Below are positions 19,257 to 32,000 of a DNA stretch of 64,000 nt, one piece after another (within the stretch, counting starts at the first letter, position 1; each line of letters opens with the position of its first letter). This DNA is from Branchiostoma belcheri (lineage: Eukaryota; Chordata; Leptocardii; Amphioxiformes; Branchiostomatidae), in NCBI RefSeq assembly GCF_001625305.1, contig NW_017803954.1, positions 2,814,393-2,878,392 of the forward strand, written 5' to 3'. The notes beneath the pieces are model-generated. The model was not told the origin of the DNA. It saw only the letters and a list, made by a program, of their open reading frames with translations, and ran no database searches. The position numbers and the translations under genes are program-made.

Positions 19257-19575
19257 ACAGGATCATCCTGTTAATAGCAGAAAATTTAGCAGGACCATCC
19301 TGGCAATGATTTTTCTGTTATTGATAGGGTGATCCTGTCAATAGTGCAAATTCTTCCACTATTGACAGGATGATCCTGTCAATAGCCTTAGTGGGCTTGC
19401 GTGACTGAATCCCTGAATGAATCTTATAAATGACGCACGGAAAAAGTCTGGGGTTCCTAGCAGTAAACCAGGGGATGATCTTGTCAGTGACAGAGAAATT
19501 TTCTCTATGGATAGGATCATCCTGTCGATTGTGGGAAAATTATTCACATCATCATGTTAGCTGCTATTGACAGAA
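19257..19575. repeat. Cluster of palindromic CTATTGACAGGATGATCCTG units
   Basis: Several copies of a palindrome (CTATTGACAGGAT / ATCCTGTCAATAG), some diverged, are spaced 30-100 bp apart about 400-700 bp upstream of the importin start codon. It could be a degraded foldback element. Confidence 0.7.
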
Positions 19576-19611
19576 TGATATTTCTGCCATTTCCCGGGAA
19601 AAAGTGCAAGT

Positions 19612-19617
19612 CACGTG
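19612..19617. promoter_or_regulatory. E-box CACGTG upstream of the importin gene
   Basis: A TCACGTGA palindrome about 350 bp upstream of the ATG. This is a common site for bHLH-ZIP factors in housekeeping promoters; its use here is inference from position only. Confidence 0.25.
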
Positions 19618-19844
19618 ACCCTAACAGAGCATGACACTTGTTACGTCAATTTGCGATCGTCGTAAATAAGTAATGTCGTGAAATCAAGATATTAAATTTT
19701 CTATAGCCAAAACTTCCACTCAAAAGGTACTGACACATACAACTAATAAAAATATAAAAATGTTGTTATAAATAATTTTAGTAATTTCTGTCTTAGCGAA
19801 AGGAAAAACCCAAATATGCAATTTTACTGCCATATGGTTCTGTA

Positions 19845-19852
19845 CATGCGCA
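19845..19852. promoter_or_regulatory. CATGCGCA motif in the putative importin core promoter
   Basis: Resembles half of an NRF-1 site, about 120 bp before the ATG in a GC-richer stretch (19850-19965). No TATA box is obvious at a convincing distance. Confidence 0.2.
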
Positions 19853-19968
19853 CCAGCTTCTTTGAAATTTCGCGCCGGCCGGAAGGTGCGACATTGTATT
19901 TTTTTTAACACGAAACTAGCGGGAACTGGAGATATTTTATCCCGCGGAATCCCGACAGGTCCACAACC

Positions 19969-20052
19969 ATGGATTTCCAGAACATCGTGGAGATTCTGCA
20001 GGCCACTATAGACCACACTCTGCGGCAGCAGGCCGAGGAAAAGCTCTCGGAG
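19969..20052 (+). CDS. IPO7: Importin exon 1 (start)
   Basis: 84 nt, ends in phase 0. [15 protein letters not shown] aligns with the first HEAT helix of IPO7. The donor is GTACAG. Confidence 0.93.
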
Positions 20053-23000
20053 GTACAGGAAACCTGCAGCCTAGTCGCGCCGGCGGCATGGCGTGCACAC
20101 TTGTAACATTTTCATCGATAAAATCCGCGTCAAAACTTCCCTCTTGTAACTTACGAGCAAGAAAGTACACTTATTTCTGTATCTGTAAGCTAAGAACTCT
20201 TACAATTACCATAGAAATGGGTGATTTATTGTCTAATGAGTAAAATATTTAGTCGGGTTTGGAAAGGTTTTTGCGGGATGTGCACCAGCATGCAGAAGTG
20301 TGGGGAGGGGGGCTGGAAAAATTCGTGTGGCCTCGATCGCACATGTCAAGACAGCGAATTCCGTCACATCTACGGCCACACCACGTAGGGTTGGGCGTCT
20401 TTAAACACTAACACACCCTCATGGCCGTTATTGTCGCTTACTAAGGTGAACATGCATTGGGAAGGGCGCGAGGAACATTTATTCTTTTCGGGGGATAATT
20501 TTGCGGTGCTGATGTCGCAATCGCTCGGTTCGGACGTGATCGGTACAGGCATGACGGCTGTGATGTGCCTGTCAGGTGCACACGAACAGCTGTACTCCCT
20601 TCCACGTGCGTTATCACATGTACTCAACCCCAGGCGGTTATGCGACTGATAAGAACACCGGGATCTATTTTCAGTTCAGACTGCATTTCTCAGGAAGTTG
20701 TAGCATGACATTAATATTAAAACTCATGATCTTGTCATTAGTCATTTAATAAAGTGCACTTCGAAGATATTGTATATAAAAGTTTGTATTCTCATACCCT
20801 GTACATGCACATGTACCCCTTCATCGCGAGTGATTTATTACCAGGAAACACTTGTGATCACATGAAAGTCTAAGAAAGATAAAAGACCTAAGAACATTTG
20901 GCCTTTGCATACATGTATTTCTTCCAAAGCAAAAATATAACATTAAGTCTTTCATGGTATCAAACAGATAAGAAGTGTGATTTAAGGCTGAATGCTAAAA
21001 AAAAAAAACATTTAGAGGATTGCAGTCCTAGTTTTCTTTTTGTCTGTACAGTATGTGTCATGTACATGGAAGATTAAATGTCAGCCCTTTGTCTACTTTT
21101 GAATGAACTCCATACATCAATCATCCTGTACTCTGTTGAGTATTGTTACCAAATTCCTTTCCATTACTTTCATACTTGCAGCCTTCAAGACTCAACATGA
21201 AAAGTACAATGTGCATAAAGCTTGTTCTTGACTGTTGCAACAAGACATCAGAATGATGTTTTTAGTTTGGCATTTTGATCATACAAAAACACTTACAGTA
21301 TGTGTACTGGTAGACCTGTTGTACATGTAAGCAAACAGTGTTGGGTTAGTCAAGTCAATCACATGCATGTAACGCAAGGTTACCAGTTTACGTGCAGGAC
21401 CAGTTTACGGTCAGTTAGTGACACGGCCACGCTTCGAGGTGTACCAGCCAAAAATCAACGGTCGTGAGCAACAAAGAATAACATGAATATGATCCTTATA
21501 TGTGTCTTTTATTTATTCACTGGATGGGAATAAGTTTGCATTCAGCGACACAGCAGAGTATCTTCCGATATGACGGGACAGCAAGGTAACATGGCCTTGG
21601 ACGCATGTTGTGTTTTTCACATAATACAATACTCAACATTTCGTCGATTTTTTAAAATCCCAAGAATGCTAGGAAATTGTAACGATAGCTGGCATCAAAC
21701 CTGGCTTTCTTATTTCAATCATCCATGGTGTTGTGAGGTATGAAACTTTCAAACACCTTGAAATAAACAAGCAAAAGTACAGTGGCAGTTCTCGCCGACT
21801 AGCGTTTTTTCGAACGCCATTTTGATCATCATCATCGTTGCATCAGGTGACGTCACGGTTTTAAACTGCAGAAAGGTACGTAAAAGTCGCACTGTGGCGC
21901 TGTTGCACATTAATTTATGCCAAAATGCCAAAATGGCTTCCTGCGTCCGTAGCGAAAAGTTTGCTCGGGTTTTCACGACGTTCCGTTGTGTCTGGAGGGG
22001 CATAGACGCTTGTTATCTATTGCAACGGTTTAATGGAACATCTTGGGCCATTATGTCACGTTCTACTAAGGGAAAAATGCAGGTCCAGCCTCATTTAGCA
22101 CCACAGCGCTACTGCATGCGACAGTGGGCTACACACTGACATTTTCCCGTGGTTTGTTGTTGACCACTTCGGTATTTTTTTGCAGAAAGTGTTTGTTTAT
22201 GTGCGCTTATACGTAGAGCACTACAAGGACAAAGGTCCAAGTGACCGTTAATTGGTCACCCTAGAGCAATTCTCCACTGTTTACTACTAAATAAATAAAA
22301 GCTGGCACGGCACAAAAAACGCAGGGAAGAAATGACACGGCACACACTTTTATAACCGACGAACTACTGTTTCTTCACAAGGGTTAAATATTTAGTTCTG
22401 CCCATGCGTTTTCACAAAAAATGGAATTTTCCATAATTCGACCGTAAACTGGTAACCTTGCGTTAGACCTATATTAATGATTTGTATATGTGTCTGTATT
22501 CGTGACTAACAAAAAATCCAGCCTTGACATTGTTCAATTCAGTCATTGTTCAATTCCAACATTTCTAGTACTGCCTGCTAGACATAAGACATCTCCTGCT
22601 GATTGTTACAAAGAGAGGGTACTTATAGAGAATACTAAGCTTAGAGTTAGAGGATTTTTGTTGAAATCCAAGTCAACATGTGATATGTCTTTTTTTTGTT
22701 GTTCAGGGACTTTCTACAGTTTTTAGCCACGGATAAGGCTCCACAAGAACACATGAAACCTTATTACAATAAGGCGCATGTAACATGTTCTGTTGATGAC
22801 TTTATGTTTTGCTTTCTCTATCTCTAGATGCACAAGATAATTGGCTTTGCCCCCTTGCTGCTGCAAGTAGTGATGACAGACCAGGTGGCCATGCCGGTAC
22901 GCCAAGCAGGTGAGAGAACAGAGTAGAAGTACATGTACATGTAAACACTGGTGGGAATGAATCAACTCCAATGGCTGTGCCAGGGATACATCATTACTGG

Positions 23001-26000
23001 TGTATATTTGTGGCCTGACTTTGTGCTACATGGCAGTTATCCAAGACTCTTGCCCTTGGCTTAAGCCTTTTCACACATTCTGCACTTGGCTGCAAAGAGA
23101 GACGAGTTACCCATCTAATACAACATACAATAGCAGGGCTCAAAATTCATTTTTGGGAATAGGTGCACTGGTGCACCCAACCTAAAAAATTAGGCACACA
23201 AAAAATTTTTTGGGTGCTCCATATAAAAGAAAACCTAATTACAGATCTTACTGCTCCTCTTCTGAGCTTGAATCTGAAATGGGAGCTAAATCTTAAACAA
23301 GTACTACAACAAAAATTTTATTACTTTTCTGACACTTAGATGCTAAGAATATCCTGCATACTATTATAATTTATTATGTACAAAAATACCTACAAAACTA
23401 TTTTGTAGGTATATTTTAACCAGTGCACCCACAGAAAAAAATTGGGTGCACAACTTCAAATTTGTGTGCACTAAGGTGCACATGCACCCAGTATTTTGAG
23501 CCCTGAATAGATAACAAGAAAGAAGAGCAACCACTTCTGAATGCACAAAAGGTTTAACTTAGTGCCGATCACATGTGTTGTACAATCACAGCTGAGGGCA
23601 TTGTGAGAACACTTGTGCATGTGTCCTGCTAAATTCAGCTGTCCTGCTATAGAAAAAGTTATTGTAGATCCATGTCACTTATTGGTGACAGGTCCTGTCA
23701 TAACTTATCTTATTAAAAATCTACAGCATCAAAATCATTCAACAATCTACAACTAAATGTATCCACACTGCTACATGCTACATGCATTTTAGGATCATTC
23801 AGTATCTTCATATTTCTATTCTCAGGTGTGATCTACCTGAAGAACATGATCTCGCAGTATTGGCACGAGCGCCACTCTAACGTGGGCGAGCCGCTGGCGT
23901 TCAACATCCACGAGCAGGACCGCACCCTCATCCGCAATAACCTGGTGGAGGCCATCATTCAGGCACCTGATCTGGTCAGGTAAGGACAGCTCTCTGGGGC
24001 TTCACCTTTAAAGGATGATATCCGATATAAAATATGATAGATACTGTCCTTTTGTCTAGAATGTCAGTTTCCTAGGTCTAAGTATTGACTTCATATTGAA
24101 AGGTGCCCAATGCAGTTTTTAGGGCTTTTAAGCTGAAACAACACTTTTCCGATGTATATCGGCATTCATGGAGCGAAAATATCAAAAGCTGTGACAGAGA
24201 AAGGTTACTGGTAGGATCCTGGGCTGATTTTTGGGGTACAACCAAGAAAATAAAGGATTCATCATGAACAAAGTATGAAATACTGATGCAGTTTTGCTGA
24301 TGTGGGGCAGTTAGGGTCAATATCATGCAGATTGCCTTATTCACAAATCACAATATTTCCAGTTTTGCCACCTTGAACTTGCATTGATTGCCTTCAAGTG
24401 CATTTTCTTGCAACTTAAAATGGTATCTCCCATATTTCCCAGGGTGCAGCTGGGCACGTGCATGAGTCACATCCTGAAACATGACTACCCCGGCCGCTGG
24501 CACGACGTCATCCAGAAGCTCAAGACCTACATCACCTCCAACCAGCCCAACACATGGCTGGGGGCACTTCTCAGCATTTACCAACTGGTCAAGAACTACG
24601 AGTAAGTTGTCATTTTGATGGTCAAATCCCCCAAACTGTCATCCATACAAAGATGATATAAGAAGTTCATGATGTTGGAATCTATCAATCTAATGGTTGA
24701 GTTGATTACTTCTCATATAGAAGTATTATTTTGGGTGACTGAGCTGTGGGTTTGTGTCTGTTTTTCCAGACAAGAGTAGGTTGACAGCAAATGGGTGCAG
24801 GAAGATTGACAGGCAGGATGACAGGAAATGAAAGCTATAAAAATTTGGCCAGAGCCACATTGACATGGGGGAATTCAAAAAGCCATTGATTACATGCTTC
24901 CTGAAAGTCTGAATTCTCTGATTTAGACATGATACTAAACTATGCAATTGTGGTTCTGTTGGATACTAGAGTCCTCTATTATGTTTAACAGTTATGATAT
25001 GAAAATAAATTGTACTTGCAGTTACATACTAGAGTTATGGGTGCATAGTAGTGGTGGTGTAAGGATTTTTCAAGAAGTCACTGGTCTTACCTTTAGCATG
25101 ATGTTCCATTATGTAATTATCTAACTTGTGGAAATCCATGAGCGATGCTACTGAGTTTAACTAGTCCGTCACGTGCCCAATGGGACAGGTACAAGAAGCC
25201 CGAGGAGCGCGCCCCGCTGAACGCCGCCATGACAGTTTTCCTCCCCGTCCTGCACGAGAGACTGAACCAGCTCATCCCCGACCAATCACAGGCTTCCGTT
25301 CTCATCCAGAAACAAATCCTCAAGATTTTCTATGCCCTGATCCAGGTGGGTAGGTTCAGGTACCCTAGATAATGAAATTATTGCTGTTTTTATTATATTC
25401 ATGTTTTTGCAATGATTCTTTCACTGCAAAGTCCTGTCACCACAAATATGCATAATCTATTGTATTGGTACTGAACCACAGAAAAGACTGATCCCAAATG
25501 TACATAGAAGTTCAATTACTTCTAAGGCCACACCAATTTATTTCCTTGGTTAACGGATTCGCCGCTTCGTTTTTTTGCCAAAATGAAATAAAAATAAAAA
25601 CAGAACAAAAATCCATACTCTCGGGTCCCGAATTGCGGCCCCAAAATCCACCCCGTACGTTGTAATTTTTCAAAATTTGGGCATAGTTAACAGCGTTAAA
25701 AATACATTGCTTCAAGGCAGAAACATTTTTCTGAGTGCAATTTGTTCGGAAAGCTAGGTTGCCTCTTCAAAAGTTCGTCAAAAAACATTCTTTTGATATA
25801 GAACTCGCCCCCCACCCCCTTTGCACATGTCACCATTCATGTGACAAAACTTCACTGACGACAGTCAAACGTACGGCAGATTTACTAAGTCATCGTGCCT
25901 GTAACAACATATCATCTCCCTTTTAGATATATATTATATTTCATTTAGAAACACGTATTGTGTCGGAAACATGTGCTAGTAACGGAAAGTAATCGGCCGA

Positions 26001-29000
26001 ACGTATAAACTCGGCCTGGGCGGCACATGCACACACACCTTCAAAACGATCTTTTTTCCAGGGAATATGTAAAAATAACACGACATAACAATGTATTCTG
26101 GCATCACAAACTGTACTACTCTCAAAAAGTACAAAATCCTACCACAAACATGGGAATTTGGCAAAGTAAAAAGTCCTCCATGCACGTAAGTCCATTCACT
26201 AAAGCAACTTTCTCGCGGCCGGAAGAGTCCACTTCAAGTAGGGGGAAACAGGTTCTTTTAATTATAGAAATTACTCTGTGAAAAATACTACATGTGCATG
26301 TGGCATTCTAACAAAGTTACATCTTATTTAGACACCTATAAACAGGAGTACAATTGCAAATAATGCATCGATTATTACATCTAAAGGTTTTAATAAAGTG
26401 ATTCCCCCTACAAATAAAAATCCCCATACATCAAAGACTTTATAGTGAAACCCTAGACCATTGAATTTGTGGCAACTTGAAGAGTGTGTCAATGTGGCTA
26501 TTTGTTTGAATGATGGCTAAGTATAATGTAGCTGTAGCATACCTAAAGTGTATAATGGGAAATATAAAATGTATACTACCGGTAGTATTTGGGAATTGGG
26601 GAAAGATAAAAAAATAAATAAAATATCTGTAAAAGTAGTTAATTCTTTTGCCAATAACTTTTACACATTCCTGGAAATTTGTCTAAAGCATATATTTAGG
26701 ATATTGTAAATTTCAAGCTCTAAATAACTTCCATATCAGCCAGACACAATAGAATGCCCAGCCCAGTGGTAAGCTGTGTGCCCTGAACTAAGAAAACAAT
26801 GGGATCTGAACAGAGCACCCTGATTTAAACCACTCTTTGGAACATTGAAAGATGAATAAAAGTGAAACCAGTTGAATGGGAGTCTTGTCAACTGACAGTT
26901 TGTTGTTCATACAGTAAAGATGTGTATCTTGCAAAATAATACGAATAATTGTAAAGGGATGTAAGAGAAGTTGCTCATATACATGTAGTAATGGTCCTTT
27001 CAGTTCAATAAGTGTCTAATATAATATCTTATATCATTTTGTAACTTAAAACTTAATGGATTGCTTACTACATGGCTGCATGGCAGGTGGTCTCAAATTT
27101 TTATTTTTATTTTTTTTTCGCCCGCCCGCTCCATTTTTTTTCTAGAAAAATCCGTTAACCAAGAAATTAAATTGGTGTGGCCTAATGAGAGAAGGGCAAT
27201 TAGCAGTTCGACCAATGAGAACTTGGCTGCATGTCTGTCAAAGGTTTACATTTCTATGTTTTGATGGAGATGGGCGGGGCTTCAGGATTGGTCTATTGCT
27301 TCAACTATGAAGGCAATAAATGTCAATATCAAACAGATTTCCTCATCCAGAACATTTTTTTTTTTTGCTTTGTTGCCCAGAAATTGTGTTGGATGCCTTT
27401 CAAATGTTTTCCTTGTATACCCTCCAGTACTTCCTGCAACAGGACCTGGTCACACGGCCTATCTTCCAGCAGTGGGTCAAGTCACTCCAACAGATTATGG
27501 AACGTCCTATACCCGAGGTACGCAAAATTCTCTTCTCTTAGTGTGTGCATAAGATGTTTTCCTGTGTGCATCAGCTATAACATTATGGAAAATCAGATAA
27601 TGAAGAGGAATCAACTTAAGAGTCAGGAAAATGTTTTTGTTTAGCCAGTGAAAGTGAAAATGTTTCCTGTTTTTATTATTGTTGAAAACGAGGAATTCCC
27701 ACATCATGTTTGTGGATGTGGACTTGGGAGATACAGTAAGAGAATAGGGGAAAACCCATGAACAGCCTTTTCAACCAAACATTAGCATAGTTCAGTTGTA
27801 AATTTTGAAACTTTTGCGGCTGTTCATTTTCGTAATGACTGCTCCACTGAATTCATGACATTGCAAATATGCCTTTCTTTTATGACTACCGTACTACAGA
27901 ATTGTTTTAACTGGGAATGTAAAACATAGTGAAAACCTTGCTATTCCCCCTGCTGTGAAATGAAACCACTGTAAAAGATTCATGATTTACAATCATTGTT
28001 TTACAATGCAATGGATTGTTTTAATGATGACTGTTGTGTTTTTACTGCAGCACACACTGCAGATTGACGAGGATGAGAGACCAGACCTCCCCTGGTGGAA
28101 GTGTAAGAAGTGGGCCATGCACATTCTAGCAAGAGTTTTTGAAAGGTAACCTTTTTAAAAAAGACGATTTTCACAACCAATCGACAATGACAGCTTTTAG
28201 GGCCATACTTGATATTTAATGCAAATAGCTTCAAGTCATGTCTTTCAATTTGGACCTTCGGAAACATGTTTAGGACACGTGACTTGTGTCGCATGTGATA
28301 AAGCCATCTTTTCTATCTGTGATACAATGTAGTTAATTTACTTATTCATAGAACAAGCTTAGAACAAGGATATCGACAATTAATTTAACATACAAAGGTC
28401 CTTTCAATCAAGAAGAATCCAAATAAACATTTTTTTGAAAATGTCGTCTTTCCTAGATATGGCAGCCCTGGTAATGTCACCAAGGAATACAACAGTTTTG
28501 CAGAGTGGTACATCAAAACCTTCTCAGGTAGGCAACTCTTCACCACAAATATTTGAACCTCACTTAGACAGAATTAGCATAGTATTTCTTGAATAGTATT
28601 ACAGAATTGTCATTGTTACATTCTACATTTTCTCCTCATAGTCTGTTGCTACATGTAAAATATCAAATGTTGTCTTTCCATAATTTTCCAATTATCCTAT
28701 TTTCAATTTTGTCATATAGCTTAATGTACCAACAGGCATGAATTGCAGAAGATATATAGTCTAAAACATCTTTGAACTTGAACTTGTGGTCAAACGGAAA
28801 ATATCAAACGAAAAAGCGCTCTGAAAGAACGTGAACTGTTCTGTCCACCAGAGCGTATCCTGGGTGTACTGCTGAAGGTCCTGGAGGCGTACCGGCGGAA
28901 GGAGTACGTGACTCCGCGGGTTCTGCAGCAGACGCTGAACTACCTGAACACCGGTGTGAGCCACGCAGTCTGCTGGAAGGTCCTCAAGAACCACATGGTG

Positions 29001-32000
29001 GTACGTACAACATGTACCTGTAGCTACAGTACTACAGACATTAGAAACATGTAGCTGCACTGATTGATGCTCATTTTGGTTTGTAACTGTACAAAGTTGT
29101 ATAATAATTGTTGGAAAAATCAAAACTTTGCAGTTTATACCCAGATGCAATGGATCACAAGTATCAAGCCCAAAACTGAACATCTATTGTACCTGTACCT
29201 GAACAAAATAAAACATTAGTGGATGCCAATTTGTTTACACTAAACTGAAAAAATTGCATTTCAAAGGGGAAAATTTTAGATTAAACTACTGTATATAATT
29301 ATAAAGCCTCATACAACAATTTATCCTCCCAAAAGGACAGATTGGACACCAAAAATTGTACAACTTGCAGATGATTGGTCAAACTTGTCTGATCTGATCT
29401 TGTACCTAAACCTATGTACCTGTTCCTAAAATTTGCTTCTGCACACAGCTGTAGTGGTGAGATAACTAGTGTCTGTGCCTCTTCTCCAGGACATTATCTG
29501 TGAGGTAGTGTTCCCCCTGATGTGTTACACAGACGAGGATGATCTGCTGTGGAAGGAGGACCCGTATGAGTACATCCGCATGAAGTTTGGTAAGGATGTC
29601 ACAAGGATATGAAGGAGAATCCTGGCTATTTGCACCTAGGGAAATAAATGTTATATTTTAGATGACGGTCCTGAAAAAATTACTAAAGCATTTGACTGAC
29701 TTCATTGATGTAAAAGTATGGTTTTAAGGACAACAAAGTTTACAAATTGTAAAAAAAAATGTTCTTTGAAGACTTTGTGTCTGAAATTCATTGAGCCATG
29801 TGTCAAATCAGCAGTCACAGCAGTTACCAAATGTAGTTTATGACAATACTGTTGGTAAGCTGTATTGCCAACACATGAAGTACATGTATACATGTAGTAG
29901 CCATGACCAGTGTGCTGTCTGTTTTTGTCCAGACGTGTTTGAAGACTTTGTGTCTCCTGTAACGGCTGCCCAGACCCTCCTCCACTCCACCACCTCCAAG
30001 AGAAAAGATGTCCTCCAGAAAACCATGGGATTCTGTATGAAGGTTGGTATTTATAAAAAAAAAATAATCAGGAATCAAAAGTGTTACAGGGTGGGGAACT
30101 GGACTTGCCCTTCATAATCTTTCAATATCTTTGTTCTTTATTACATTTTATTAGATGTTTGTTTTTCATTTTGAAGAGTCTGTTTTTTGTTGTACATGTA
30201 TGTAAGTGTTATCATTGAAATGAGTCCTTTTAACTTGAGTGTGCTATCTCTTTTAGGTGTATTTCCTTCTTTGATGTATGAATATAAAAACTTGATAACC
30301 TGTATTTCTAACATGAAAGCTTTAGGCATAATTCACAAAATTATAAAATTCTTGAACAGTCTATAGCTATGGTTTGTTTTGCTGTTTTTTCAGGCCCTGA
30401 CAGAAGCGAACACAGACCCTCGGCTGAAGGACGGAGCTCTCCACATGATAGGAACATGTGCAGACATACTGCTGAAGGTAAGGAGACCTCCTCTGCGTAA
30501 ATCTGCTTGTATGTATCCCGTCTCCGATGGGGGTTGGATGCCAGATTTGAAGAAAAACTGCCCTCTGTATGTCTGCAAGTTTAAAGAAAGCATAAATGCC
30601 TTGAAGTGCTCAAAAACTGATTTTTTTCCCTAGAACTTCGTAGAGTGGAACTTGCTGCCATCAAGTACAGGCATCCTAACTAGATATAGCTTTAAAGAAT
30701 GTTTAGAGTTAGATGTTCAAGGGTTAGGTGTAACAAGTAGTTTGGTGTATTATAGCCAGCTGGCCAGTTATAATGGCTATACAGATAAAGATACAAATTA
30801 ATTGCAATACCCATGCTAAAATTTTAGTTTTGTATCACTGTGTTTTTTTTATCAGAAAAAGATCTACAAAGACCAGATGGAGTCCATGCTGCAGAATTTT
30901 GTGTTCCCGCTCTTCAGAAATGAGCTTGGCTACATGAGGGCTCGGGTAAGTACATAGACGTAAAAATTAAGGCACTTGCCTAAGCTGACCACTTGTCCAA
31001 CGCAATCACAACTGACACTATTTTGGACCTCACATGGCCCAACATCTTCCTACCATGTTATTTTCAAGCGTGTGGCGATAATTTTTTTTATAAGGTCATG
31101 TTGATTTGATTATATGGATGACATCCGCGCCCGCATGAATTTTCGGCCGTTTCCAAAAAAAAAAGTTTTCAACCATACTGTAAATTGTGCAAAACAGTTG
31201 CTAAATGAGCAAAAATATACCATATGTTGCAAGGAAAACATTTAGAAACGATACCAATGTCATAGAATGCCAAAATCAAAGGAAAAAAGACAAAAATGTA
31301 AAGAAATGAATTCGAAGAGTAGATTATTCGCCATAACATATTCTGTGCCATTTGTTCAACCTTCATGACCACGTAGATTTCATAGTGAAAGCAACTTTTT
31401 TTTTTTTTCAAAACTTTTTTTTTATTCGCACGCGCGCATCAGTTTTGGGGTTCCCAGAGGATGTCATCCATATAATCAAATCAACATGGCCTAAATAGTG
31501 AAAAGTATTGATGGCATTGGCTGATTTCCATAAATTTCGACAACAGGACAGTCTTTGTGCAATGTAAAATGGCACAGGCTGGGTCACTTTGGGTCTATGG
31601 GGTAGTCTATTGTAAAATTGGTGGAAATTTAGCTGTTCTCTGTGTTGTTTTGATGCCACGCTTTGTGTATAAGAAGACCACTTGTCTAAGATGACCACTT
31701 TTCCTTAGACACATTTGACTGTATAATGTCTCTCCCCAGGCCTGTTGGGTGCTGCACTATTTCTGTGAGGTTCAGTGGAAGAGTGAGGAGAACCTGAAGT
31801 CAGCCCTGGAGCTGGTGCACATGTGTCTGACTCAGGAGAAGGAGATGCCAGTCAAAGTGGAGGCTGCCATCGCACTGCAGATGCTCATCACCCACCAGCC
31901 AAAAGGTCAGCCACCCACCTGCAGTCCAAATTTTGCAGAGACATTTTCAATATTGCAGGATGAAAAACTAAGCAACCTGCAATTATGCACAGCAGAATGA

